Source: Mesorhizobium erdmanii USDA 3471
GTDB taxonomy: Bacteria; Pseudomonadota; Alphaproteobacteria; Rhizobiales; Rhizobiaceae
Assembly (NCBI RefSeq): GCF_000472705.1
Contig: NZ_AXAE01000011.1
Span: forward strand, 310,001-374,000
Length of the DNA stretch: 64,000 nucleotides
Reading direction: 5' to 3'
Each line of letters opens with the position of its first letter. Within the stretch, counting starts at the first letter, position 1. Below the pieces are notes generated by a model. It made no database searches, had not been told where the DNA came from, and saw nothing but the letters and a program-made list of their open reading frames with translations. Positions 25,714 to 33,383 of the stretch are shown here, one piece after another. A program made the position numbers and the translations under genes.

Positions 25714-26841
25714 TCAGTTCTCCGGCTGGCCAACGAGGGCGGCGTTGAGGCCCACCTCGGGTGTCTGGTCCGAAAAGATCGACCCGAACCAGCCGGGGTT
25801 GGAGACCAGCGACGGCTTGAAGGCGTTGCAGCCGGCCTTCATCTCCGCCCAGGTGCCTTCATCGCACAGCTTGACAGTCTCGTTGGTGACGACCGGCAGC
25901 GGCAGGATCGTGGTCTTCGGCACGTCCTTGCCTTCGATCGCCTCGACCGCGAGCTTCAGCGCCAGCGCACCGGAATAAGGCGGCGAGGCGTAGGAAATAC
26001 GTTGGGCGCCCGCAGGTGCATAGGGCGGTGCGGCGCCTTCGACCTTGGTTCCCTCCGGCAGCATCTGGATACGACCGCCATTGGAGCCTTCGCCGGCGCA
26101 AGGCAGGAGTTCGCTGGCCTTCTTGCCGGCCTCGAGCTGCATCGAATTGGCGGTGAAGCAGCCGACCTGCATCCACAGCCCGTTTATATCGCCCCAGCTG
26201 CGCGTGGCGAGGATCTTGGAGAGTTCGGTGCGGGCGACCGCCTGGCTCCACATGCCGACGGCCTCGCCGACAATCTTGATATCGGGATATTTGGCGAAAA
26301 CTTCCTTGGCGGCCTTTGTGCGCTGATCGTCGACGGATGTGCCGGGAACACCGGTAATGGCGATGATGTTGCCCTTACCGTTCAGCTTCTTGACCAGCCA
26401 TTCGGCGGTCACCCTGCCCGCCTCCAGCTGATCGATATGGACATTGTAGGCGCAAGGCTCGGTGATTTCGGCGTCGTAGGCGAAGACCTTCACCCCCTTG
26501 TCGCAGGCATTCTTCACCACCTGGTTGAGCGCGGTCGGCGAGATCGGATAGACGACGATCGCTTCGGCACCACTTTGCACCATGGCATTGATCTGCTGGA
26601 TCTGGCGTTGGGCGTTGGGCCCGGCGACCTGGACCTGCAGGTCGACCTTGTCGGCAAGGCTCTTATGCGCGGCCATGGCCTTGACCATGTTTGCCGCCTC
26701 GGCCTGCCAGTCATTACCGATATAGCTCATGCTGAGAAAGATCTTGTGCTTTCCGGCTGCCTCGGCGGCCGAGATACCAAAAGCGCAAGCGGCCATGCCG
26801 GCCAGCAGCGCGAGCCGCCGGACTTTCGATCCGATACCCAT
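25714..26841 (-). CDS. periplasmic sugar-binding protein of ABC transporter
   Basis: 375 residues from ATG 26841, which has GGGAGGAA upstream. Signal peptide with cleavage expected after AEA at 26-28. The mature protein is a periplasmic binding protein of the LacI/ribose type (PBP1 fold): KIFLSMSYIGNDWQAEAANM, QQINAMVQSGAEAIVVYPIS, GVKVFAYDAEI, NIIAITGVPGTSVDDQRT and GALALKLAVEAIEGKDV. Four Cys residues suggest disulfides. Ligand unknown; probably a sugar or sugar derivative. First gene of the leftward operon, 219 bp from the divergent GntR regulator. The SD is complementary to the CCTCCC loop of the sRNAs at 33 kb. Confidence 0.92.
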   Translation of the reverse strand: MGIGSKVRRLALLAGMAACAFGISAAEAAGKHKIFLSMSYIGNDWQAEAANMVKAMAAHKSLADKVDLQVQVAGPNAQRQIQQINAMVQSGAEAIVVYPISPTALNQVVKNACDKGVKVFAYDAEITEPCAYNVHIDQLEAGRVTAEWLVKKLNGKGNIIAITGVPGTSVDDQRTKAAKEVFAKYPDIKIVGEAVGMWSQAVARTELSKILATRSWGDINGLWMQVGCFTANSMQLEAGKKASELLPCAGEGSNGGRIQMLPEGTKVEGAAPPYAPAGAQRISYASPPYSGALALKLAVEAIEGKDVPKTTILPLPVVTNETVKLCDEGTWAEMKAGCNAFKPSLVSNPGWFGSIFSDQTPEVGLNAALVGQPEN

Positions 26842-26930
26842 GTGAATTCCTCCCGATACGAACGACCGAATGCCTCCCAAGGGCACGAGACGTGGCCCTT
26901 GCCATTCGATATCGATGACCGTATCAGCAT

Positions 26931-26945
26931 TTGATCAAAGATCAA
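26931..26945. promoter_or_regulatory. candidate GntR/FCD operator palindrome
   Basis: TTGATCAAAGATCAA is a perfect inverted repeat: 6-bp arms TTGATC and GATCAA around AAA. It lies in the 219-bp gap between the divergent transport operon and the GntR gene, the usual place for the operator of a GntR/FCD autoregulator, whose sites are typically short A/T-rich palindromes. No binding data; position and symmetry are the only evidence. Confidence 0.55.
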
Positions 26946-27060
26946 TGATAAAATACTTGACGACAAAGCGACAGGCGCCGACGCTTGACGCGACAGCCGG
27001 AACCCTGCATTCCGGATACGGATTGACGCGCATGCCTTTGCGCGGAAAGGTTGACGGGAA

Positions 27061-27741
27061 ATGGCCGGAGCGGCGTTCAGGAAGCCTGGTGTCGAGATCG
27101 TGCCCCTGTCCAGGGAGACCTTGCAGGACAGGGTCTATCGCCATGTCACCGAGTTGATCCTCGACGGCAGCATCGTGCCTGGCGAGATGGTGACGGTGCA
27201 AAGCCTGGCCGACGCCTTCGGGGTCAGTCCGATGCCGGTCAGGGAGGCGTTGCGACGGCTGACCGCGGCCAACGCCTTGATGGTCGTTTCAGGCCGCTCG
27301 ATCGGGATTCCCGCACTCAGCCGCGCGCGCCTCGTCGATCTGAGGAACGTCCGCTTCGAGATCGAAGCGATCGCCGCCGCCTGGGCGGCCGAGCGCATCG
27401 ACGATCATGGCATCGCGCAGCTCGGCCAGCATCTGGCCGCTCTCGAACAGGCCAATGCGGCAGGGGACGTAAAATCCTATCTGCGCGCCAACTACGCCTT
27501 TCACTTCTCCATCTACCGGGCGGCGGGCTCGGAAAACATCCTGAACATCATCGAGAACCTGTGGCTGCAGATCAGCCCCTATTTCAACATGCTGCATGAT
27601 TCCGGAAACTATTCGACCGCCAACGAGCATCACCAGGAGATGTTCGCGGCACTGCGCAACCGCGACACCGAAGCCGTCCGCCAAGCGGTTCGCGCCGATA
27701 TCGACGCCGCCTTCGACGTCCTGGTCGGCCTGCTGAAATAG
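27061..27741 (+). CDS. GntR family transcriptional regulator (FCD domain)
   Basis: 226 residues. N-terminal winged helix about 20-85 (ETLQDRVYRHVTELILDGS, VTVQSLADAFGVSPMPVREALRRL) and a C-terminal all-helical FCD ligand-binding domain about 95-215 (VRFEIEAIAAAWAAERI, ANYAFHFSIYRAAGS, HHQEMFAALRNRD). FCD domains bind small carboxylates, often with a metal held by Asp/His residues. It is divergent from the ABC/BKACE operon and probably represses it in the absence of the substrate or an intermediate. Confidence 0.93.
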   Translation: MAGAAFRKPGVEIVPLSRETLQDRVYRHVTELILDGSIVPGEMVTVQSLADAFGVSPMPVREALRRLTAANALMVVSGRSIGIPALSRARLVDLRNVRFEIEAIAAAWAAERIDDHGIAQLGQHLAALEQANAAGDVKSYLRANYAFHFSIYRAAGSENILNIIENLWLQISPYFNMLHDSGNYSTANEHHQEMFAALRNRDTEAVRQAVRADIDAAFDVLVGLLK

Positions 27742-28037
27742 GCTGCGAAGCCGGCGACAATTGGCTGGCGCCTCCGGTCACATTCTCCTCGAGCACGGTT
27801 CGGCATTCCCGCTCGACGATCATTGCGGCATGGACGAGATCCGAGCTCTGTTTCTGACCATGTAGAGGCTGAAGGTCGCCATCTATGGCTTTACCAGCCG
27901 GGCTTCGCCATCGCCCTTGGCTTCACCAAATACCTCACGGATTGGATCGTCCGCGGTGAAGAAGCCGCAAGCGCTCGAAGTCATTTCGGGAAAACGGTTC
28001 CCGGGATCATTCTTCAACCGAGCGCAACGAACTCCGA
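27742..28037. other. intergenic stretch, possible gene remnant
   Basis: No complete gene is convincing here. One plus-strand frame from about 27772 to the TAG at 27863 reads GHILLEHGSAFPLDDHCGMD followed by EIRALFLTM, which has coding-like composition but no start signal and no family I recognise. It could be the 3' remnant of a lost gene. The longer plus-strand frame at 27823-28380 looks like the shadow of the minus-strand gene that follows. Confidence 0.3.
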
Positions 28038-28562
28038 TCAGGGCGGGTCCGTCCGGCAAGTCCCGGCGATCTTATCCACCGCCTCATCGAGCCCGGCAAG
28101 GTCGAAATCGGCCCGGCCGCGGCCTGATAACAACCCGAACCGCCAGGAAAGCGACAGCCGGCTTGCGGGAACAAGGCGCTTGATGCCGTCGGCGCCGTCG
28201 CGCATCAGCATTCGGCCGCGCGACCCGACCGACCAGCTCTCGTCGAACTTGCCGGCGCCATCGACAGTGACCGACATGGTGATCTTGCGGCTGGCCGAAA
28301 CCCCATCATTCAATTGCAGCCATTCGGTCCAGCGGGGTTCGCCGTCTGCCCGGCAGGCAATGGTCAGCACCGGGCTGTAGCCCAAGGCGCCGCCACCCGT
28401 GATCAGTTTGTTGGTGCCATGCAGCGAAGCCGTGACGAGACCATCGTCGTCCGTGCCGAAGCGCCACTCGCCGGCAAGCGCGTCGGCTTGGGCGAGATCA
28501 CAGGCGGAGGCCAGAACCAGCGCCAGGGCGACGGCACGCCCCGTTTCGAAGAATAGGCTCAA
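28038..28562 (-). CDS. putative exported protein (hypothetical)
   Basis: About 174 residues. The start is inferred: TTG 28562 has GGAGGGGG just upstream, giving MSLFFETGRAVALALVLASA with a signal-peptide cleavage expected near AQADALAGEW. A GTG at 28583 is the alternative. The mature part is beta-rich: LTIACRADGEPRWTEWLQLN, SRGRMLMRDGADGIKRL, SRLSLSWRFG and RADFDLAGLDEAVDKIAGTC. The C-terminal pattern resembles the TagO/VasI type of small periplasmic domain, but this is a weak impression. Function unknown. Confidence 0.6.
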   Translation of the reverse strand: MSLFFETGRAVALALVLASACDLAQADALAGEWRFGTDDDGLVTASLHGTNKLITGGGALGYSPVLTIACRADGEPRWTEWLQLNDGVSASRKITMSVTVDGAGKFDESWSVGSRGRMLMRDGADGIKRLVPASRLSLSWRFGLLSGRGRADFDLAGLDEAVDKIAGTCRTDPP

Positions 28563-28672
28563 CGCCCCCTCCAGGAACCACACGGTTTGCAGCTGCGCAA
28601 ATAGTGATCAACGCCACGTATCGCCAAGTGCCGTTTTCCGCAAAGCGAATCGGCTGTTGCAGTTTCGCAACG

Positions 28673-28698
28673 AAAAAGGCCGCCTCATGGGCGGCCTT
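28673..28698 (-). terminator. rho-independent terminator of tig
   Basis: On the minus strand, AAGGCCGCC-CATGA-GGCGGCCTT is a perfect 9-bp stem with a 5-base loop followed by TTTCG, so the T run is five long counting the stem end. It lies 26 bases after the tig stop codon. Confidence 0.85.
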
Positions 28699-28723
28699 CG
28701 TCGATTCCATCAGAAGCGAGAAC

Positions 28724-30202
28724 TTATTCGGCGTCCTTGGCGGCCTTTTTCTTCGGCGCGGCCTTTTTCTTCGGCTCTTCCGCCTCGTCCTCGCCCGCCT
28801 TGGCTTCAGCCTTCTTGGCCGCGGCCTTCTTCGCCGGCTTCGCCTTGGTCGTGGTTTCCGCTTCCTCGTCGTCGGCCATCAGCTCTTCCTTGCTGACCTT
28901 GACGTCGGTGACCGAGATCTGGCCGAGCAGATGGTCTACCACCTTCTCCTCGAACATCGGTGCGCGCAGCGCGTTCAGCGCCTCGGGGTTGTTGCGGTAA
29001 AACTCGAAAGCTTCCTGTTGCTGGTTGGCCGGGAAGCGGCGAACCTGCTCGAACAGGCCGCGCTGCAGTTCTTCGTCCGACACGGTGACACCGGCTTTCT
29101 CGCCGATCTCGGCCAGCACCAGGCCGAGACGCACGCGACGCTCGGCAAGGCGCAGATATTCAGCGCGGGCTTCTTCCTCTGTCGTCTCTTCGTCGGCGAA
29201 GGTGCGGCCGGCCGCTTCCAGGTCACGATTGACCTGCGCCCAGATGTTGTTGAACTCGGCTTCAATGAGCTTCGATGGCGCCTCGAACGAATAGGCCGCA
29301 TCGAGCTGGTCGAGCAGCTGGCGCTTGACCTTCTGGCGCGTCATCGAGCCGAACTGGTTCTCGATCTGGCCGCGCACGATCTCACGCAGCCGCTCCAGCG
29401 ATTCCAGGCCGAGGTTCTTGGCGGTCTCGTCGTTGATCTCCAGTTCGCCGGGCTTCGACACTTCCTTGACGGTGACGTCGAAGGTGGCTTCCTTGCCGGC
29501 CAGATGGGCCGCTTGGTAGTTTTCCGGGAAAGTCACGGTGACCTGCTTTTCGTCGCCGGCCTTGGCGCCGATGAGCTGATCCTCGAAGCCCGGAATGAAC
29601 TCCTTGGAGCCCAGCACCAGCGGCTGGTCGGTGCCGGCGCCGCCGGCAAAGGCCTCGCCGTCGATCTTGCCGACATAGTCGATGCTGACGCGGTCGCCTT
29701 CGGCGGCCTTGCCCGTCTTCGGCTCGTAGCTGCGCGCGGATTCGGCGACGCGCTTCACCTGATCGTCGATCTCGGCATCCGGCACGTCGAACACCTGACG
29801 CGTCACCTTGATGTCGGAGAAGTCCTTGATCTCGATCGCCGGAATGATCTCGTAGTTGAGACGGAACTCGAAGTCGGTGCCGCCGGCCAGGATCTTCTCC
29901 GCTTCCTTCTCGTCCTCGGTCATGATGACTTCGGGCTGCATGGCGGCTTTTTCGCCGCGACCGGTAATGATCGAACGGGTCGAATCGTTGAGGATCTCGT
30001 TGACGACTTCGGCCATGAACGACTTGCCGTAGACCTTGCGCAGGTGCTGCACCGGAACCTTGCCCGGCCGGAAGCCGTTGATGCGGACCTTGTCGCGGGC
30101 GTCCGACAGCCGCGCTATCAGCTTGGCTTCCATGTCACCCGCCGGCACGGTGATCTTGATCTCGCGCTTGAGACCGGAGTTGAGCGTTTCGGTGACCTGC
30201 AT
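28724..30202 (-). CDS. tig: trigger factor
   Basis: 492 residues. Ribosome-bound chaperone and peptidyl-prolyl isomerase for nascent chains. N-terminal ribosome-binding domain about 1-145, with the exit-tunnel motif GFRPGKVP (family consensus GFRxGKxP); FKBP-like PPIase domain about 165-250 ([39 protein letters not shown]); helical C-terminal domain. The last 50 residues form a Lys/Ala/Glu-rich tail ([16 protein letters not shown]) longer than in E. coli but usual in rhizobia. AAAGG lies upstream of ATG 30202. A clear terminator follows the gene. Confidence 0.97.
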   Translation of the reverse strand: MQVTETLNSGLKREIKITVPAGDMEAKLIARLSDARDKVRINGFRPGKVPVQHLRKVYGKSFMAEVVNEILNDSTRSIITGRGEKAAMQPEVIMTEDEKEAEKILAGGTDFEFRLNYEIIPAIEIKDFSDIKVTRQVFDVPDAEIDDQVKRVAESARSYEPKTGKAAEGDRVSIDYVGKIDGEAFAGGAGTDQPLVLGSKEFIPGFEDQLIGAKAGDEKQVTVTFPENYQAAHLAGKEATFDVTVKEVSKPGELEINDETAKNLGLESLERLREIVRGQIENQFGSMTRQKVKRQLLDQLDAAYSFEAPSKLIEAEFNNIWAQVNRDLEAAGRTFADEETTEEEARAEYLRLAERRVRLGLVLAEIGEKAGVTVSDEELQRGLFEQVRRFPANQQQEAFEFYRNNPEALNALRAPMFEEKVVDHLLGQISVTDVKVSKEELMADDEEAETTTKAKPAKKAAAKKAEAKAGEDEAEEPKKKAAPKKKAAKDAE

Positions 30203-30561
30203 CGTAAAACCTTTGTTTTCACCAATGAGACTGCCACGGCCTCTGCCGTTTACAGCCTGCCGGTATAATCTTGCCGGGAATGGCTTTTGGTACGGAACCT
30301 GGCGATTTGACCGAAATTACGGCTCAAACTCTCCCAAACTGCGTTCCAAAATGTGAATAAGTTCTTGTTTTTCCTACTTCTTATCACATTCTGCAGAAGC
30401 GGATCGTCGCGTCCCGTCACATTTGACACGCCTTTTGTCACAGGCGAGGCCAATTTTCAACAGTCTTCGCGTTCAGGCGAATAACCAACATTCCGGCTCC
30501 GATCCGACATCTTGTCCGTGACATTGACAGAATGATGGCTACATGGGATTGGCCGGGTAAC
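30203..30561. other. 359-base gap between tig and tRNA-Leu
   Basis: No gene seen. It is more AT-rich than its surroundings and must hold the leftward tig promoter. TTGACA at 30524-30529, about 33 bases before the tRNA, is a candidate -35 element for tRNA-Leu; the corresponding -10 is poor, so I do not call a promoter. Confidence 0.4.
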
Positions 30562-30644
30562 GCGGGTATGGCGGAACTGGTAGACGCACCAGATTTAGGT
30601 TCTGGCGAGAGATCGTGGGGGTTCGAGTCCCTCTACCCGCACCA
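30562..30644 (+). tRNA. tRNA-Leu (anticodon TAG)
   Basis: Acceptor stem GCGGGTA pairs with TACCCGC. Anticodon arm CCAGA-TTTAGGT-TCTGG gives anticodon TAG. The long variable arm (GCGAGAGATCGT) is as expected for a class II tRNA; T loop GTTCGAGTC. CCA is encoded (30642-30644) and is shared with the start of a large palindrome that follows. Confidence 0.96.
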
Positions 30645-30704
30645 CCCTTCGCTCTGACGAGCTTCGGGTGGCAGGCCACCTGAGGCTCGTCAGAGCGAAG
30701 GGTG
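30643..30704. repeat. perfect 20-bp palindrome directly at the 3' end of tRNA-Leu
   Basis: CACCCTTCGCTCTGACGAGC at 30643-30662 is repeated exactly as its reverse complement at 30685-30704 around a 22-base loop, which itself contains GGTGG-CAGG-CCACC. Extruded or transcribed it forms a very stable hairpin. No T run follows, so it may act as an RNA stabiliser, a terminator or a dispersed repeat. Confidence 0.75.
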
Positions 30705-30758
30705 TCCTCCGAAGCCTCGGCGAAGGAGGGCTGGCGCCAGCCAAACTCCCCCCAATTC

Positions 30759-31343
30759 CTAATACAGCGGCTCCTCGAACAGCGTCTTGTCGCCGTCGAC
30801 CAGCGCCTTGATCTGAGCGGTGCCGTCGCTGGCGAGCGCCAGCCTTATCCCGAACGGACGCACCCGCATGTCGTTCTGGATCGTCATACCCTCGCCTTCC
30901 GGTAGATAGAAGCGCTCGATGCCGTAGTCCGGCGCGATCGTCATGCCCTCGCTGCGCAGATCCCAACCCGCGGCGACATGGCCCAAAATATCCGCCTCAT
31001 CCGCGGCGGCGGGCGTCGGCGCCTTGCCGAACCATACGGTGACCGGCGTCCAGTAACCGTCGGCGCCCTTCTTCAGGCGGACGACGATCGCGGTGTCGTC
31101 ACTGGAGAACGTGCCAGCGGGAATATTGGCGATCATTTTCACCGGTATGCGCGAGATGTCGTAGCCAAGAGTGATATAGTCGCCGCGCAGCAGGTCGCGC
31201 GGATCGACGGGTTCGATCTTCAGCAGCACTTCCTTGCCGTTGCGCAGGATCGCCGCCCGGCCGGCGATGATCCAGCTCAGGAAGCCGATCTGGACGAGCG
31301 CCAGCACCAGCGCCGAGATCACAAGCCTCTTTCCCGTCATCAT
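30759..31343 (-). CDS. GDYXXLXY domain membrane-anchored protein
   Basis: 194 residues. One N-terminal membrane segment (about 7-27) followed by an extracytoplasmic domain with the family-defining motif GDYITLGY at 54-61 after EPVDPRDLLR. Function unknown. Its start overlaps the stop of the upstream DUF2157 gene (ATGA), and the two families are frequently encoded together, which suggests a shared membrane complex. The short distance to tRNA-Leu and the palindrome at 30643-30704 separate it from tig. Confidence 0.88.
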   Translation of the reverse strand: MMTGKRLVISALVLALVQIGFLSWIIAGRAAILRNGKEVLLKIEPVDPRDLLRGDYITLGYDISRIPVKMIANIPAGTFSSDDTAIVVRLKKGADGYWTPVTVWFGKAPTPAAADEADILGHVAAGWDLRSEGMTIAPDYGIERFYLPEGEGMTIQNDMRVRPFGIRLALASDGTAQIKALVDGDKTLFEEPLY

Positions 31344-32458
31344 GCCGTGGCTCCCTCTGAAGCTGGACCCTTCATGCGTTTCTCGACGCGGATGATGATG
31401 ATCGCCAGGATGCCGAGCAGCACGGCGGCGGCAAGGAAGAAGCCGGCCGTGTCGAGCATCGATTGCAAGGTCACGACATAGATCATGGCGAGTTCGAAGG
31501 CGAAGCCGAGATAAGCCAGCCAGCGCAGGCCACGGCTCTCCCGCCCAGCCAGCACGATTGCGGCAACAATGCCAGCCAGGGCGACGACCGATGCAATGGC
31601 GAAACCGCTGTTGTAGGTGCTTTCATCGGCCAATTCGAACTGGATGATGGCGAGGCCGGTGAGAAAGCCGAGCAGTGCGTGCAGCGGCAGGCGGCCATCG
31701 AGTTGCACGATCCTATCGACCGGTTCCGGCGCGAAGGCGACGGCAGCGAAGAGCATGGCGGAGACAATCACCAGCGGGATCGCCACCGGCAGCGTCCCAT
31801 GATTCCCGGCCAACAGCACGAGATAGAAGAGCAGCGAGAGGATGATCAGATGCCGCGCCGGCTGGCTGCGGGTCCAGAACGAGACTCCAAACAGCACGAT
31901 CGCCATGACGACGAAGGCATGCGGAAACGCGCTGCGGCTGTAATAATCGAACCCTTTGAGGAACAGCCAGGCGTCGGCGATGCCGACCGCCGCGACGGTC
32001 AGCGGATTCGACCGCAGCGCGACTGCGGCCAATGCCGTGCCGGCGCCCCAGGTGATCAAGGCGGAAGCCTCGTCGCCCGACAAATGATACATCTGGCCGA
32101 TCAGCGCGATCGAACCGCCGAAGGCAGCTGCCGCGACGATCCACAGGGCTTCGCCGATCGCCGAATGGTCGCGCGTCTTCAACACCGCGCCGCCGACATA
32201 GCCGCCAAGGATGATGGCAAAGAGCGCGGCCACCCGCGCCAGCCGCGGGATCGCTTCCCAGTTGGCGGCGACGAAGATCAGGATGGCCGCGCCGAACAGC
32301 AGGGCCGCCATCATCGCCAGGATCGAACCGAAGCTGAGTGATTTGCGCGCGTTGGCCTCGACGTCACGCGTCAGGGTATCGGCCGTGGAGGCGTCGATCA
32401 GCCCTGCCTGCAGCCACCGCGCGATATCGGACCTGACCCGTGTCGAGTAGCCTGCCAT
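31340..32458 (-). CDS. DUF2157 polytopic membrane protein
   Basis: 372 residues. The cytoplasmic N-terminus (ARWLQAGLIDASTADTLTRD) is typical of DUF2157 and precedes about ten membrane segments, ending with a short basic tail. Membrane segments include ILAMMAALLFGAAILIFVAA and IAALIGQMYHL-like stretches (GGSIALIGQMYHLSGDEA). GGGAGG lies eight bases before ATG 32458. Function unknown; paired with the overlapping GDYXXLXY gene. Divergent from the DUF1127 genes across a 234-base gap. Confidence 0.9.
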   Translation of the reverse strand: MAGYSTRVRSDIARWLQAGLIDASTADTLTRDVEANARKSLSFGSILAMMAALLFGAAILIFVAANWEAIPRLARVAALFAIILGGYVGGAVLKTRDHSAIGEALWIVAAAAFGGSIALIGQMYHLSGDEASALITWGAGTALAAVALRSNPLTVAAVGIADAWLFLKGFDYYSRSAFPHAFVVMAIVLFGVSFWTRSQPARHLIILSLLFYLVLLAGNHGTLPVAIPLVIVSAMLFAAVAFAPEPVDRIVQLDGRLPLHALLGFLTGLAIIQFELADESTYNSGFAIASVVALAGIVAAIVLAGRESRGLRWLAYLGFAFELAMIYVVTLQSMLDTAGFFLAAAVLLGILAIIIIRVEKRMKGPASEGATA

Positions 32459-32569
32459 GCCTTGCCTCCCCCGCTAGGTCGTTTTTTCAGCCGAACCAGC
32501 CAAACCGTTGACGTCACGGCACTTTCCGATTCTGGCTCTTTGTGTCAGGTCCGTGAAGGCGCGTTAATG

Positions 32570-32592
32570 TTGCATTGCACAATTTGCATTGC
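32570..32592. promoter_or_regulatory. direct repeat TTGCATTGC x2 upstream of the DUF1127 genes
   Basis: TTGCATTGC occurs at 32570-32578 and again at 32584-32592, 14 bases start to start (about 1.3 helical turns), in the gap between the divergent DUF2157 and DUF1127 genes. It could be a regulator site for either gene. There is no further evidence. Confidence 0.3.
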
Positions 32593-32692
32593 TGCCATGC
32601 AGCCATAGCGCTTTTAAATCGATATGAGCCCGCCTATTTATGGATCGTACACAAACGGAATTATCCGCAAGAAAGACGAAACGAGAACTACC

Positions 32693-32833
32693 ATGAACCT
32701 GATCCGCAACTACCGCAACTGGCGCCGCTACCGGGACACCGTCTCCGAGCTGAGCCGCCTGAGCAACCGTGAACTGACCGACCTCGGCATCAGCCGCAGC
32801 GACATTCCTTACGTCGCTCGCAAGGCGGTCTAA
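32693..32833 (+). CDS. DUF1127 small protein, copy 1
   Basis: 46 residues starting MNLIRNYRNWRRYRDTVSEL, then SRLSNRELTDLGISRSDI and ending ARKAV. This is a minimal DUF1127 (YjiS-like) domain: an Arg/Tyr-rich helix followed by L(S/T)-x-R-x-L-x-DLGI. Small DUF1127 proteins in alphaproteobacteria influence RNA turnover and phosphate or stress responses (the Rhodobacter CcaF1 protein is encoded with CcsR small RNAs). Very basic, so RNA binding is plausible. Start ATG 32693; upstream codons are not conserved with copy 2. Copy 2 follows after 49 bases, then the sRNA array. Confidence 0.88.
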   Translation: MNLIRNYRNWRRYRDTVSELSRLSNRELTDLGISRSDIPYVARKAV

Positions 32834-32882
32834 TCCTTCGGACCGCGAATGGTCCGAACAAGTTTCTGAAAAGAGAACGACA

Positions 32883-33023
32883 ATGAACCTGATCCGCAAC
32901 TATCGTAACTGGCGCGTATATCGCGAGACGGTTACCGAGCTGGGTCGCCTTTCGAACCGCCAGCTGCATGATCTCGGTATCGTCCGCGACGAAATCAAGA
33001 TCGTCGCCCGCCGGGCTATCTAA
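32883..33023 (+). CDS. DUF1127 small protein, copy 2
   Basis: 46 residues, exactly the length of copy 1, read directly from ATG 32883 to TAA 33023: begins MNLIRNYRNWRVYRETVTEL, continues GRLSNRQLHDLGIVRDEI and ends ARRAI. It shares the first 11 residues with copy 1 and about 60 percent overall by eye, so it is a tandem duplicate. AAGAGAAC precedes the start. The first sRNA hairpin begins only about 13 bases after its stop codon, so DUF1127 and the sRNAs may share a transcript, as in Rhodobacter CcsR loci. Confidence 0.87.
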   Translation: MNLIRNYRNWRVYRETVTELGRLSNRQLHDLGIVRDEIKIVARRAI

Positions 33024-33033
33024 CGACGGAATT

Positions 33034-33153
33034 TCGCTGAGGTCGACCTCCTCCCCGATCTTAGCGAACGGTCAGCCCTTATCCTCCTCCCGAGGGTTGA
33101 CCACCAAAACGGCGCTCGCCGCACCTCCTCCCGCGGCGGGCACTGTTCTCCCG
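33034..33153 (+). ncRNA. alpha-r14 / NfeR1-like (cuckoo-type) sRNA, unit 1
   Basis: Three consecutive hairpins each expose the anti-Shine-Dalgarno motif CCTCCTCCC in the loop: stem GCTGAGGTCG/CGATCTTAGC (33036-33065, motif 33047), GGTCAGCCCT/AGGGTTGACC (33070-33102, motif 33083) and GCTCGCCG/CGGCGGGC (33114-33141, motif 33124). Three such hairpins in about 120 nt is the architecture of the rhizobial alpha-r14 family (S. meliloti NfeR1) and close to CcsR/cuckoo RNAs. They are expected to base-pair with ribosome binding sites of many mRNAs. Strand is inferred from the loop sequence and DUF1127 direction. Confidence 0.82.
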
Positions 33154-33206
33154 GGCGAAACTTCGTCCAAAAGGGTTTTGCCCCTTTTAAAAATGGCAAA
33201 AGAGAT

Positions 33207-33329
33207 TTCGTCAAAGCCGACCTCCTCCCCGGCGATGACGAATAGGCCCGACCTTCACCTCCTCCCGAGGGTCAGCCAACCAAACGGCGCCCGCCGCACC
33301 TCCTCCCGCGGCGGGCGTTGTTTCCCCGG
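33207..33329 (+). ncRNA. alpha-r14 / NfeR1-like sRNA, unit 2
   Basis: Same three-hairpin plan as unit 1, shifted by 174 bases: motifs CCTCCTCCC at 33221, 33258 and 33299. Stem 1 is CGTCAAAGCCG/CGGCGATGACG, stem 3 is a perfect CGCCCGCCG/CGGCGGGCG. The third stem is followed by TTGTTTCCCC, a weak terminator tail. It is preceded by a short conserved hairpin and spacer (33173-33208) that also precedes unit 3. Confidence 0.82.
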
Positions 33330-33383
33330 AGCGAATTTCGTTCCGAAAGGGTTTTGCCCCTTTCAAAAGATAGCAAAAGAGAT

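Noticed and set aside
27823..28380. 185-codon plus-strand frame
   Set aside because: Mostly overlaps the minus-strand exported protein and has no start signal or domain.
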